From Streptomyces sp. CB02009 (GTDB taxonomy: Bacteria; Actinomycetota; Actinomycetes; Streptomycetales; Streptomycetaceae), in assembly GCF_001905825.1 (NCBI RefSeq), contig NZ_LIVV01000006.1:310001-374000 (forward strand): a stretch of 64,000 bases of DNA, given 5' to 3'. This document shows, piece after piece, positions 15,396 through 23,965 of the stretch. Numbering within the stretch: the first letter of the stretch is position 1; each line of letters starts with the position of its first letter. Position numbers and translations under genes: made by a program. The notes under the pieces are model-generated. The model was not told the origin of the DNA and did no database searches. It saw only the letters and a list, made by a program, of their open reading frames with translations.

Positions 15396-16710
15396 CGAGA
15401 CCCAGCCGGCGCTCGCGAAGGAGGGCCCGCGGCACGCGGCCCCGCGCAAGTCGCTGCTGAACAGGATCCAGGGCCCCGCGGGCAAGGCGATGGCGCTGGC
15501 CGCCATGCCGACCGCGGTGTTCGTGGGCATGGGCCTCACGCCCAGGCTCGCCCTCGCCGACGAGAAGGACATCCCCTTCGCCCCCGGCCCCTGCGTGACG
15601 CGCTCGGACGAGCCGACGCAGGAGGAGACGGAGAAGCCGGCCGAGACGGCGAAGCCGACGCCCACCGCCACCGCCACCGCGACGCCCTCCACCACCGCGA
15701 CGGCCACCCCCACCGCCACCGCGACCCCCACCGCCACCGGAAGCCCGACGCCGACCGCGACGGAGACCGAGCAGGCGGCCACGCAGGCGCGGGAGCAGGC
15801 GAAGACCACCGCCTCGCCGACCGCCACGCCGACCCCGACGGCCACCCCCACGCCGACGAAGTCGAAGAACCCGCTCGACCCGCTGGGCGTCGGCGACGCG
15901 CTCAAGGACCTGTTCGACGGCCCGGACCCGAAGCCGACGGAGACGCCCACCACGGCGGCCCCGACGACCCAGGCACCCACCCCGAGCGCCTCCGCGACGG
16001 CACCCGCCGACGAGCCGGAGACCGCCGACGAGCCGGCCGCGACCACCCCGCCGAAGTCGACCGCCGCGCCGAAGGCCACCGCCGACCCGGGCGCGGAGAA
16101 GACGAAGCGGCAGATCGAGCAGGCCGCCGAGAAGGCGGGCGCGAAGGTCGAGGAACTGCCGGAGAGCGCCAAGGGCCTGGACGCCAAGAAGGACGAGTCC
16201 ATACCCGACGGGGCCAAGCCCCGCTTCCCGTGCCCCGAGCCGGACGCCGAGGCACTCGCGGCCGCCGACATGGAGCAGGGCATCCCGCTGCTCCCGGACG
16301 AGCCGTGGCGCCTGGAGAGCTCGCTGCTCACCCTGAAGGGCCTCAAGTACCACGGCATCGTCGAGGTCAAGACGGGCAGCGGCAAGCTCAAGAAGGTCCT
16401 GAAGTTCACCGCGACGGGCGTCGACATCAAGGACCTGCACCAGCTGACGGTCCACTCCGAGGGCCGCACCGGCCACGTCCGGTCCGACAAGGGCTCGACG
16501 TCGACCATCACCAACGGCACGGTGACCATGTACACGGAGGAGCTGAAGGGCAACCTCTTCGGCATCATCCCGATCACCTTCGGCCCGGAGAGCCCGCCCC
16601 CGCTGGACGTCCCCTTCGCGTTCTTCACCCAGGTGAAGCTGAAGCAGGCGGGCCAGTTCGGCGGCACCCTCAAGGTCCCGGGCCTGCGCAACACGATCGA
16701 GCCGAGCTGA
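15385..16710 (+). CDS. Exported protein with long Thr/Pro/Ala linker, unknown function
   Basis: A 441-residue protein starting at GTG 15385 inside the end of the DUF6114 gene. Residues about 32-58 form a signal-like hydrophobic segment ending in ALADE, a good cleavage site. A low-complexity Thr/Pro/Ala region of about 100 residues (TATATPTATATPTATGS and similar) follows, like the glycosylated linkers of secreted actinobacterial proteins, and then a charged stretch. The C-terminal 150 residues look like a folded beta-rich domain (SSLLTLKGLKYHGIVEVKTGSGKLKKVLKF...DVPFAFFTQVKLKQAGQFGGTL). No known catalytic motif is seen. It is the third gene of the DUF6230/DUF6114 group and is closed by a strong terminator at 16736-16777. 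A surface or wall-associated role is inferred. Confidence 0.8.
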   Translation: MRGDETQPALAKEGPRHAAPRKSLLNRIQGPAGKAMALAAMPTAVFVGMGLTPRLALADEKDIPFAPGPCVTRSDEPTQEETEKPAETAKPTPTATATATPSTTATATPTATATPTATGSPTPTATETEQAATQAREQAKTTASPTATPTPTATPTPTKSKNPLDPLGVGDALKDLFDGPDPKPTETPTTAAPTTQAPTPSASATAPADEPETADEPAATTPPKSTAAPKATADPGAEKTKRQIEQAAEKAGAKVEELPESAKGLDAKKDESIPDGAKPRFPCPEPDAEALAAADMEQGIPLLPDEPWRLESSLLTLKGLKYHGIVEVKTGSGKLKKVLKFTATGVDIKDLHQLTVHSEGRTGHVRSDKGSTSTITNGTVTMYTEELKGNLFGIIPITFGPESPPPLDVPFAFFTQVKLKQAGQFGGTLKVPGLRNTIEPS

Positions 16711-16735
16711 TCCCGTACGTTCCAAGAGCCGTACA

Positions 16736-16777
16736 CCCTGTGGGCCGCATCCATGTCATCGGATGCGGCCCACAGGG
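16736..16777 (+). terminator. Strong terminator of the DUF6230/DUF6114 operon
   Basis: A perfect 17-bp stem (CCCTGTGGGCCGCATCC with its complement) around an eight-base loop, starting 26 bases after the stop at 16710. There is no T-tract, as is usual here. Confidence 0.85.
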
Positions 16778-16810
16778 CATGGCGCCCACCACGATCCAGA
16801 GGCGAAGTCG

Positions 16811-16849
16811 ATGACCGAGAAGCGCTACCTCCCATTGCCGGGCAGCTGA
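16811..16849 (+). CDS. 12-codon leader reading frame (MTEKRYLPLPGS)
   Basis: An ATG at 16811 follows AGAGGCGAAG and opens a 12-codon frame whose TGA (16847-16849) shares its A with the ATG of the next gene, giving TGATG. The downstream gene has only a weak ribosome site of its own, so coupled translation through this leader is plausible. Whether the peptide acts by itself or only carries ribosomes to the next start cannot be judged from sequence. Confidence 0.45.
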   Translation: MTEKRYLPLPGS

Positions 16850-17259
16850 TGAGGAGCATCGTCGAACTGACTGCCCTGTCGGCCGGGGGATACCGGGTGG
16901 TGTTCACCCCGGAGCAGGGGCTCGCGGCCTACTCGGCCCTGAGTGCCCTCTCGGGCAGTTCCTTCACGGACACCGCGGTGCGGGTCCAGACGGGCATGGG
17001 CAGGAACGAGCTGCACGCGCTGGCCCGCCGGATCCCCACCGCACCCGACGACCCCGGGGCCGACGGGCTGGAACTGCGCGAGGAGGAATTGCGCGCGATC
17101 CACGCGGCCGTCATGGCCGTCGCCACCCTCTTCCTGGTCAACTCGGCCTACTTCGCCCAGGATCCGTACCAGATGCGGGTGGGCTACCTCCGCGAGCACA
17201 TGGACGCCTTCGCGCTGGGGCTCGCGAACGCCGTCTCCGACGTGACCGGCCCGTCCTAG
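16849..17259 (+). CDS. Conserved hypothetical protein, 136 residues
   Basis: A soluble, mostly helical protein (MRSIVELTALSAGGYRVVFTPEQG...) with no signal peptide and no membrane helix clear enough to call; LHAAVMAVATLFLVNSAYFAQ-like sequence near residues 85-105 is moderately hydrophobic. I do not recognise a family. The start at ATG 16849 overlaps the stop of a 12-codon leader frame and lacks a strong Shine-Dalgarno. The gene stands alone between two strong terminators (16736-16777 and 17277-17314), so it is a single-gene transcript. It lies beside the convergent pyruvate kinase gene. From memory, a similar small gene precedes pyk in other Streptomyces. Confidence 0.72.
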   Translation: MRSIVELTALSAGGYRVVFTPEQGLAAYSALSALSGSSFTDTAVRVQTGMGRNELHALARRIPTAPDDPGADGLELREEELRAIHAAVMAVATLFLVNSAYFAQDPYQMRVGYLREHMDAFALGLANAVSDVTGPS

Positions 17260-17276
17260 GGCTCGGGCCCGAAGGC

Positions 17277-17314
17277 CTGTGGGCCGTACTCCCCGGAGGG
17301 AGTACGGCCCACAG
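17277..17314. terminator. Bidirectional terminator between the hypothetical gene and pyk
   Basis: A perfect 17-bp stem (CTGTGGGCCGTACTCCC with its complement) and a four-base CGGA loop, placed between two convergent stops at 17259 and 17339. It shares the CTGTGGGCCG core with the terminator at 16736-16777. Confidence 0.88.
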
Positions 17315-17338
17315 CTGTAGCGGTGTCCGTGGCGGACG

Positions 17339-18769
17339 TCAGGCGCGCTCGCCGCCGCCCAGGTGGTGGACGCGGACCATGTTCGTCGTGCCGGGGACGC
17401 CGGGGGGCGAGCCGGCGGTGATGACCATGGTGTCGCCCGCGTTGTGGCGCTGGAGCTTCAGGAGCTCGGCGTCCACCAGGTCGACCATCGCGTCCGTGTT
17501 GTCCACGTGCGGGACGACGAAGGACTCGACGCCCCAGCTCAGGGTGAGCTGGTTGCGGGTGTTCTCGTCCGTCGTGAAGGCGAGGATCGGCTGCTGCACG
17601 CGGTAGCGCGAGAGGCGGCGGGCGGTGTCGCCGGACTGGGTGAAGGCGACCAGGGCCTTGCCGCCGAGGAAGTCGGCGATCTCGCAGGCCGCGCGGGCGA
17701 CGGAACCGCCCTGGGTGCGCGGCTTCTTGCCCGGGACCAGGGGCTGGAGGCCCTTGGAGAGCAGCTCCTCCTCGGCCGCGGCGACGATCTTCGACATCGT
17801 CTTCACGGTCTCGATCGGGTACGCGCCGACCGAGGACTCGGCCGACAGCATGACCGCGTCCGCGCCGTCGAGGATCGCGTTGGCGACGTCGCTCGCCTCG
17901 GCGCGGGTCGGACGGGAGTTGGTGATCATCGACTCCATCATCTGGGTCGCGACGATCACCGGCTTGGCGTTGCGGCGGCACATCTCCACGAGGCGCTTCT
18001 GCACCATCGGGACCTTCTCGAGCGGGTACTCGACGGCGAGGTCGCCGCGGGCCACCATGACCGCGTCGAAGGCCGCGACGACGGCCTCCATGTTCTCGAC
18101 TGCCTGCGGCTTCTCCACCTTGGCGATGACGGGGACCCGGCGGCCCTCCTCGTCCATCACCTTGTGGACGTCCTTGACGTCGTCGGCGTCGCGGACGAAG
18201 GAGAGCGCGACCATGTCGCAGCCCATCCGGAGCGCGAAGCGGAGGTCGTCGACGTCCTTCTCCGACAGGGCGGGGACGTTCACCGCGGCGCCGGGCAGGT
18301 TGATGCCCTTGTGGTCGGAGATGACACCGCCCTCGACGACGATGGTCTTGACCCGGGGGCCCTCGACCTCGACGACCCGCAGTTCGACGTTGCCGTCGTT
18401 GATCAGGACCTGGTCGCCCTTGGAGACGTCGCCGGGCAGGCCCTTGTAGGTGGTGCCGCAGATGGACTTGTCACCGGGGACGTCCTCGGTGGTGATGGTG
18501 AACTCGTCACCGCGCACCAGCTCGACCGGGCCCTCGGCGAAGGTCTCGAGACGGATCTTGGGGCCCTGGAGGTCGGCGAGGACGCCGACGGCACGACCGG
18601 TGTCCGCGGAGACCTGCCGGACGCGGTCGTACCGCTCCTGGTGTTCCGCCTGGGATCCGTGGCTGAAGTTGAATCGGGCCACGTTCATGCCGGCCTCGAT
18701 GAGAGCCTTCAGCTGCTCATAGGAGTCGACGGCGGGGCCCAGCGTGCAGACGATTTTGGAACGGCGCAT
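17339..18769 (-). CDS. pyk: Pyruvate kinase
   Basis: Catalyses phosphoenolpyruvate plus ADP to pyruvate plus ATP, the last step of glycolysis. The 476-residue protein has the full set of family motifs: MRRSKIVCTLGPA at the start, MNVARFNFSHG, the B-domain loop around SKGDQVLINDG, IAKVEKPQAVENM with the catalytic lysine, VARGDLAVE for metal and substrate binding, and a C-terminal allosteric domain containing FTQSGDTARRLSRYR. ATG 18769 is preceded eight bases upstream by a consensus -10 hexamer TAGGAT, so translation may be leaderless. It lies downstream of pta-ackA on the same strand but probably has its own promoter. Grouping with pta, ackA and pfkA joins lower glycolysis to acetate overflow. 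Confidence 0.97.
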   Translation of the reverse strand: MRRSKIVCTLGPAVDSYEQLKALIEAGMNVARFNFSHGSQAEHQERYDRVRQVSADTGRAVGVLADLQGPKIRLETFAEGPVELVRGDEFTITTEDVPGDKSICGTTYKGLPGDVSKGDQVLINDGNVELRVVEVEGPRVKTIVVEGGVISDHKGINLPGAAVNVPALSEKDVDDLRFALRMGCDMVALSFVRDADDVKDVHKVMDEEGRRVPVIAKVEKPQAVENMEAVVAAFDAVMVARGDLAVEYPLEKVPMVQKRLVEMCRRNAKPVIVATQMMESMITNSRPTRAEASDVANAILDGADAVMLSAESSVGAYPIETVKTMSKIVAAAEEELLSKGLQPLVPGKKPRTQGGSVARAACEIADFLGGKALVAFTQSGDTARRLSRYRVQQPILAFTTDENTRNQLTLSWGVESFVVPHVDNTDAMVDLVDAELLKLQRHNAGDTMVITAGSPPGVPGTTNMVRVHHLGGGERA

Positions 18770-18776
18770 GAGGCGG

Positions 18777-18782
18777 ATCCTA
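18777..18782 (-). promoter_or_regulatory. Putative -10 element of pyk (TAGGAT)
   Basis: On the minus strand TAGGAT ends seven bases before the pyk ATG, so the transcript would begin at or next to the initiation codon. No strong -35 is seen at the matching distance. The AGGA within it could instead act as a Shine-Dalgarno of a longer transcript. Confidence 0.45.
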
Positions 18783-18843
18783 TCGGTTTGTTTCACTGCG
18801 GAATATTCCGACTGGCGGAAAGTACAAATGGGCGCGGGGTCGC

Positions 18844-20160
18844 TCAGGCGTTCACTTCTCCGAGTGTTTGTCCGGGTGCTCCGACCCCTTCCCCGGATAC
18901 CTCCCCGCCCACCAGGGCGAAGGCCTGACGGGCGATCTCCAGCTCCTCGTCCGTCGGCACCACGGCGACCGCCACCCGCGCGTAGTCCGGCGAGATCAGC
19001 CGTGCCTCGTCCGACCGCACCGCGTTGAGGTCCGCGTCCACCGCGAGCCCCAGCTCCTCCAGGCCCGTGATCGCGGCCTCCCGCACCGGCGCCGCGTTCT
19101 CCCCGACCCCCGCCGTGAACGCCACCGCGTCCACCCGGCCCAGCACCGCGTAGTACGCCCCGATGTACTTCTTCAACCGGTGGACGTAGATGTCGAAGGC
19201 GAGCGCCGCACGCGCGTCGCCCTCGTCGATCCGGCGGCGGATCTCCCGCATGTCGTTGTCGCCGCAGAGCCCCACCAGGCCGGACTTCTTGTTCAGCAGG
19301 ACGTCGATGTCGTCGGCCGACATGCCCGCCACCCGCTTGAGGTGGAAGGTGACCGCCGGGTCGATGTCGCCCGAGCGGGTGCCCATGACCAGGCCCTCCA
19401 GCGGAGTCAGACCCATCGAGGTGTCCACGCACCGGCCGCCGCGCACCGCGGAGGCGGACGCGCCGTTGCCCAGGTGCAGCACGATCACGTTCACCTCCTC
19501 CGGCTGCTTGCCGAGCAGCTTCGCCGTCTCCCGCGACACGTACGCGTGCGAGGTGCCGTGGAAGCCGTACCGCCGGATCCGGTACGCGTCGGCCGTCTCC
19601 ACGTCGATCGCGTACCGCGCCGCCGACTCCGGCATCGTCGTGTGGAAGGCCGTGTCGAAGACCGCGACCTGCGGCAGGTCCGGGCGGAGCGCCGTCGCCG
19701 TAAGGATGCCCGTGAGGTTCGCCGGATTGTGCAGCGGCGCCACCGGCACGAGCCGCTCGATCTCCGCCAGCACCTCGTCGTCGATGACCGTCGGCTCGGT
19801 GAACCGCAGTCCGCCGTGCACCACCCGGTGGCCGATCGCCGCCAGCTCGGGGGAGTCCAGGCCCAGCCCGTCCGCCGCCAGCTCCTCGGCGACCGCCTTC
19901 AGAGCGGCCGCGTGGTCGGCGATCGGGCCCTTCTTCTCGCGCTTCTCGCCCCCGCCGCCCTGCAGCGGGGTGTGCACGAGCCGCGAGGTCTCCTCGCCGA
20001 TGCGCTCCACCAGGCCCTGGGCGAGACGGCTGTCGTCGCGCATGTCGAGCAGCTGGTACTTCACCGACGAGGAACCTGAGTTGAGGACCAGGACGCGAGA
20101 GGGGGAGACCGGGCGGGGCTCGTCGGGCAGGGCGGTGGCGGGCGACGGGTGGGCTGTCAT
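18844..20160 (-). CDS. ackA: Acetate kinase
   Basis: Interconverts acetyl phosphate plus ADP and acetate plus ATP. It is 438 residues with ASKHA-fold motifs: RVLVLNSGSSSVKYQLL (phosphate loop 1), AIGHRVVHGG, FDTAFHTTMP, YGFHGTSHAYVS, VIVLHLGNGASASAV, DTSMGLTPLEGLVMGTRSGDIDP and FTAGVGENA. The first 22 residues before RVLVLNSG are an extension without obvious function. ATG 20160 overlaps the pta stop as ATGA, so the two enzymes of the Pta-AckA pathway are translationally coupled. The pathway releases acetate from acetyl-CoA or assimilates it, and sets the acetyl-phosphate level. Confidence 0.97.
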   Translation of the reverse strand: MTAHPSPATALPDEPRPVSPSRVLVLNSGSSSVKYQLLDMRDDSRLAQGLVERIGEETSRLVHTPLQGGGGEKREKKGPIADHAAALKAVAEELAADGLGLDSPELAAIGHRVVHGGLRFTEPTVIDDEVLAEIERLVPVAPLHNPANLTGILTATALRPDLPQVAVFDTAFHTTMPESAARYAIDVETADAYRIRRYGFHGTSHAYVSRETAKLLGKQPEEVNVIVLHLGNGASASAVRGGRCVDTSMGLTPLEGLVMGTRSGDIDPAVTFHLKRVAGMSADDIDVLLNKKSGLVGLCGDNDMREIRRRIDEGDARAALAFDIYVHRLKKYIGAYYAVLGRVDAVAFTAGVGENAAPVREAAITGLEELGLAVDADLNAVRSDEARLISPDYARVAVAVVPTDEELEIARQAFALVGGEVSGEGVGAPGQTLGEVNA

Positions 20161-22238
20161 GCCGGGATCTCCTGGGCCTGGGACTGGATCGCCGTGATGG
20201 CGACCGTGTTGACGATGTCGCTGACGAGCGCGCCGCGCGAGAGGTCGTTCACGGGCTTGCGCAGACCCTGCAGCACCGGGCCGACGGCCACGGCGCCGGC
20301 CGAACGCTGCACGGCCTTGTAGGTGTTGTTGCCGGTGTTGAGGTCCGGGAAGATCAGCACGGTCGCCTGCCCCGCCACCTCCGAGTCCGGCAGCTTCGTC
20401 GCCGCGACCGAGGGCTCGACGGCGGCGTCGTACTGGATGGGCCCCTCGATCCGCAGCTCCGGGTGCGCCTCGCGGACCAGCTTCGTCGCCTCCCGCACCT
20501 TGTCGACGTCGGCGCCGGAGCCCGACGTGCCGGTCGAGTACGAGAGCATCGCTATCCGCGGGTCGACGCCGAAGCGGGCCGCGGTGGCCGCCGACTGGAC
20601 GGCGATGTCCGCGAGCTGCTCGGCGTTCGGGTCCGGGTTGACCGCGCAGTCGCCGTACACGAGGACCCTGTCGGCGAGGCACATGAAGAAGACCGACGAG
20701 ACGATCGACGCGTCCGGCTTGGTCTTGATGATCTCGAAGGCCGGGCGGATCGTCGCCGCCGTCGAGTGCACCGAACCGGACACCATGCCGTCGGCCAGCC
20801 CCTCCTGCACCATCAGCGTGCCGAAGTAGTTGACGTCGGAGACCACGTCGTACGCCAGCTCCACGGTGACGCCCTTGTGGGCCCGCAGCGTCGCGTACTT
20901 CTCGGCGAACGAGTCCCGCAGCTCCGAGGTCGCCGGGTCGATCAGCTGGGTGCCGGCGAGCGCGATGCCCAGGTCGGCCGCCTTCTTGCGGATGACCTCG
21001 ACGTCGCCGAGCAGCGTCAGATCGCACACGTCACGGCGCAGCAGCACGTCGGCGGCGCGCAGCACCCGCTCCTCGCTGCCCTCCGGGAGCACCACCCGGC
21101 GCCGGTCGGCGCGCGCCTGCTCGATGAGCTCGTGCTCGAACATCATCGGGGTGACCCGGCCGCTGCGGGCCACCGAGACCCGCTTGAGCAGGTCGGCCGT
21201 GTCCACGTGCCGCTCGAACAGGCCGAGCGCGGTCTCCGCCTTCCGCGGGGTGGCCGCGTTCAGCTTGCCTTCCAGGGCGAAGAGTTCGGTGGCGGTCGGG
21301 AAGCTGTTGCCCGGTACGGAGATGACCGGCGTGCCCGGTGCGAGACGGGCCGCCAGGGTGAGGATCTCGTCGCTGGGCCGCTCGTTCAGGGTGAGCAGCA
21401 CCCCGGCGATCGGCGGGGTGCCGGCCGAGTGCGCGGCCAGCGCCCCGACGACCAGGTCGGCCCGGTCCCCGGGGGTGACGACCAGACAGCCCGGGGTCAG
21501 CGCGTTGAGGAAGTTCGGCAGCATCGCGCCGCCGAAGACGAAGTCCAGCGCGTCGCGCGCGAGGCCCGCGTCGTCGCCGAGGACCACGGAGGCGCCGAGC
21601 GCGTGCTTGATCTGGGCGACGGTGGGCGCGGCGAGCGCCGGCTCGTCCGGCAGGACGTAGCAGGGGACGGGCAGCCGGGCCTTGAGCCGCTCGGCGATGA
21701 CCTCGCGGTCCTCGCCCGCCACCCGGTTGACGACCATCGCGAGTACGTCGCAGCCGAGTCCGTCGTACGCCCGGAAGGCGTTGCGCGCCTCGGACCGTAC
21801 GGACTCCGCCGACTGGCCCTTGCCGCCGACGACCGGGATGACGGAGGCGCCGAACTCGTTGGCGAGCCGGGCGTTGAGCGCGAGTTCGTCGGGGAGCTGG
21901 GTGGCGGCGAAGTCGGTACCGAGGACGAGCACGACCTCGTAGTCGCGGGCCACCGCGTGGAAGCGGTCGACCAGCTGCGACACCAGTTCGTCGGTGCCGC
22001 GCTCGGCCTGCAGCGCGGAGGCCTCGTGGTAGTCCATGCCGTAGACCGTCGAGGCGTCCTGCGAGAGCCGGTAGCGGGTGCGCAGCAGGTCGAAGAGCCG
22101 GTCGGGGCCGTCGTGCACGAGGGGCCGGAACACCCCCACCCGGTCCACCTGGCGGGTGAGGAGCTCCATGACTCCCAGCTCGACGACCTGGCGGCCGTCA
22201 CCGCGGTCGATCCCGGTCACGTACACGCTGCGCGTCAC
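20157..22238 (-). CDS. pta: Phosphate acetyltransferase (long form)
   Basis: Converts acetyl-CoA plus phosphate to acetyl phosphate plus CoA. At 693 residues it is the long form. An N-terminal P-loop-like/DRTGG regulatory region (about residues 1-365, including SVYVTGIDRGDGRQVVELGV and a DRTGG-like segment) precedes the catalytic PTA_PTB domain at about 370-690 (FEHELIEQARADRRRVVLPEGSEERVLRAADVLLR ... SYSTGTSGSGADVDKV ... FPDLNTGNNTYKAVQRS). The start is GTG 22238, after GGAGACC; the open frame upstream to 22310 lacks start signals. It is the first gene of pta-ackA and divergent from pfkA across 346 bases. The nucleotide-binding residues of the N-terminal region were not verified one by one. 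Confidence 0.96.
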   Translation of the reverse strand: MTRSVYVTGIDRGDGRQVVELGVMELLTRQVDRVGVFRPLVHDGPDRLFDLLRTRYRLSQDASTVYGMDYHEASALQAERGTDELVSQLVDRFHAVARDYEVVLVLGTDFAATQLPDELALNARLANEFGASVIPVVGGKGQSAESVRSEARNAFRAYDGLGCDVLAMVVNRVAGEDREVIAERLKARLPVPCYVLPDEPALAAPTVAQIKHALGASVVLGDDAGLARDALDFVFGGAMLPNFLNALTPGCLVVTPGDRADLVVGALAAHSAGTPPIAGVLLTLNERPSDEILTLAARLAPGTPVISVPGNSFPTATELFALEGKLNAATPRKAETALGLFERHVDTADLLKRVSVARSGRVTPMMFEHELIEQARADRRRVVLPEGSEERVLRAADVLLRRDVCDLTLLGDVEVIRKKAADLGIALAGTQLIDPATSELRDSFAEKYATLRAHKGVTVELAYDVVSDVNYFGTLMVQEGLADGMVSGSVHSTAATIRPAFEIIKTKPDASIVSSVFFMCLADRVLVYGDCAVNPDPNAEQLADIAVQSAATAARFGVDPRIAMLSYSTGTSGSGADVDKVREATKLVREAHPELRIEGPIQYDAAVEPSVAATKLPDSEVAGQATVLIFPDLNTGNNTYKAVQRSAGAVAVGPVLQGLRKPVNDLSRGALVSDIVNTVAITAIQSQAQEIPA

Positions 22239-22584
22239 GCCGTGGTCTCCTGTCCAGTCCTGTGGAAAACGGGACTCACGGAGCCGGGGCGAGCCATGTC
22301 CTCGCGGCACGCTCGCGGCCCGTACCGCCGCTCGACGCCGTTCCCTCTCACGTCAACCGGCTGTGCTCAGAAAGCCCCGATAGGGCGGCATTACCCCCTT
22401 GACAATACCCCCGCCGATGGTTAGGTCGCCCGCCGGACGAAGGGCCCGGAACCCCGGGACGAAAGGCCTCCGCGACCGCCCTGGGAGGGACGCGCGGAGC
22501 GGCGGCGAGCGCGCCCCTCAGGCCGGGCGTGTGAGAATCGCTCTGGCTCACCCAGGAACGCGACCGAGCAGGAGACACAGCACG
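22239..22584. promoter_or_regulatory. Divergent pta/pfkA promoter region with consensus-like pfkA promoter
   Basis: A 346-bp gap between divergent genes. A TTGACA at 22399-22404 followed 17 bases later by TAGGTC (22422-22427) matches the vegetative Streptomyces promoter pattern and would drive pfkA with a leader of about 150 bases. The ribosome site AGGAGACA precedes 22585. No obvious dyad operator or coding frame was recognised in the rest. Confidence 0.6.
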
Positions 22585-23610
22585 ATGCGCATCGGAGTCC
22601 TCACCGCAGGCGGCGACTGCCCCGGCCTGAACGCAGTGATCCGGTCGGTCGTGCACCGGGCGCTGACCGGCCACGACGACGAGGTCATCGGCTTCGAGGA
22701 CGGCTTCAAGGGCCTCCTCGACGGCCACTACCGACCCCTCGACCTCAATGCCGTCAGCGGCATCCTGGCCCGCGGCGGCACCATCCTGGGCTCCGCGCGC
22801 CTGGAGCGGAACCGGCTGGCCGAGGCCGCCGAATCCGCCCCCGACCTGGCCCGCGAGTACGGCATCGACGTCCTCATCCCGATCGGCGGCGAAGGCACCC
22901 TGACCGCCGCCCGGATGCTCTCCGACGCCGGCATGCCCGTCGTCGGCGTCCCGAAGACGATCGACAACGACATCTCGTCCACGGACCGCACGTTCGGCTT
23001 CGACACCGCCGTCGGCGTCGCCACCGAGGCCATGGACCGCCTCAAGACCACCGCCGAGTCCCACCAGCGGGTGATGGTCGTCGAGGTGATGGGCCGCCAC
23101 GCCGGCTGGATCGCCCTGGAGTCCGGCATGGCCGGCGGCGCCCACGGCATCTGCCTGCCCGAGCGGCCCTTCGAGGTCGACGACCTGGTCAAGATGGTCG
23201 AGGAGCGCTTCGCCCGCGGCAAGAAGTTCGCCGTCATCTGCGTCGCCGAGGGCGCCCATCCGGTCGAGGGCTCGATGGAGTACAAGAAGGGCGAGATCGA
23301 CCAGTTCGGCCACGAGCGCTTCCAGGGCATCGGCAACCAGCTCGCCGTCGAGCTGGAGCGGCGCCTGGGCAAGGAGGCCCGCCCGGTCATCCTCGGCCAC
23401 GTCCAGCGCGGCGGCACGCCGACCGCGTACGACCGGGTGCTCGCGACCCGCTTCGGCTGGCACGCGGTGGAGGCCGCGCACCGCGGCGAGTTCGGCAGGA
23501 TGACGGCGCTGCGCGGCACGGGCGTCGAGATGGTGCCGCTGGCCGAGGCGGTCACCCGCCTCAAGACGGTCCCGGAGGACCGCATCCGCGAGGCGGAGTC
23601 CGTCTTCTAG
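22585..23610 (+). CDS. pfkA: 6-phosphofructokinase (group III, probably ATP-dependent)
   Basis: Phosphorylates fructose 6-phosphate to the 1,6-bisphosphate. The 341 residues match the length of characterised Streptomyces PFKs. Motifs are GGDCPGLNAVIR (residues 9-20), GGEGT at 101-105, PKTIDNDI with catalytic Asp127, and VEVMGRHAGWIAL. The phosphoryl-donor positions carry Gly104 and Lys124. Gly104 favours ATP, whereas PPi-dependent enzymes have Asp there, while Lys124 is typical of this actinobacterial group. ATG 22585 has a good ribosome site. It stands alone between its own promoter and a 17-bp-stem terminator at 23779-23818. Divergence from pta-ackA suggests coordinated control of glycolytic flux, which is an inference. 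Confidence 0.96.
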   Translation: MRIGVLTAGGDCPGLNAVIRSVVHRALTGHDDEVIGFEDGFKGLLDGHYRPLDLNAVSGILARGGTILGSARLERNRLAEAAESAPDLAREYGIDVLIPIGGEGTLTAARMLSDAGMPVVGVPKTIDNDISSTDRTFGFDTAVGVATEAMDRLKTTAESHQRVMVVEVMGRHAGWIALESGMAGGAHGICLPERPFEVDDLVKMVEERFARGKKFAVICVAEGAHPVEGSMEYKKGEIDQFGHERFQGIGNQLAVELERRLGKEARPVILGHVQRGGTPTAYDRVLATRFGWHAVEAAHRGEFGRMTALRGTGVEMVPLAEAVTRLKTVPEDRIREAESVF

Positions 23611-23965
23611 GGACGCCGGGTCCGTACGGCCCCGCAGAGCGGCCGGTCCGTAGGTGCGGCCTCGTCCGTACGGCCCCGACCCTACGGCCCTGCAGGAGCG
23701 GCCCGGTCCGTACGTCCCCGCCGTCGGGACCTCCGTCCCGACCTGTCCCGGATTCCCGCCGGGACCCCGGCACACCCGAGTGGCCCCGACCGTCCCCCCG
23801 TGGACGGTCGGGGCCACTCCGCTGTGCCCGGCATCACCCCTGGAAATGCCGGGTTCCACTCTTGAGCCGCGGCGTGCGATCAACAAGGCTTGGGGCTTGT
23901 CCCGGACATGTCCCAACCCCTGTCCGGCGGAGTTCGGTCGGCCCGTTCGAAGGGAAGAGGCGCGG
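23611..23965. other. 355-bp intergenic region after pfkA
   Basis: Holds a degenerate array of GGTCCGTACGGCCCC-like elements (about 23618-23722), the pfkA terminator and, before 23966, the weak ribosome site GGGAAGAGG. The GTCCGTACGG elements are internally self-complementary (CCGTACGG). I see no gene in it. Confidence 0.6.
23779..23818 (+). terminator. pfkA terminator
   Basis: A perfect 17-bp stem (AGTGGCCCCGACCGTCC with its complement) around a six-base loop, with no T-tract. It lies 169 bases after the pfkA stop. Confidence 0.8.
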
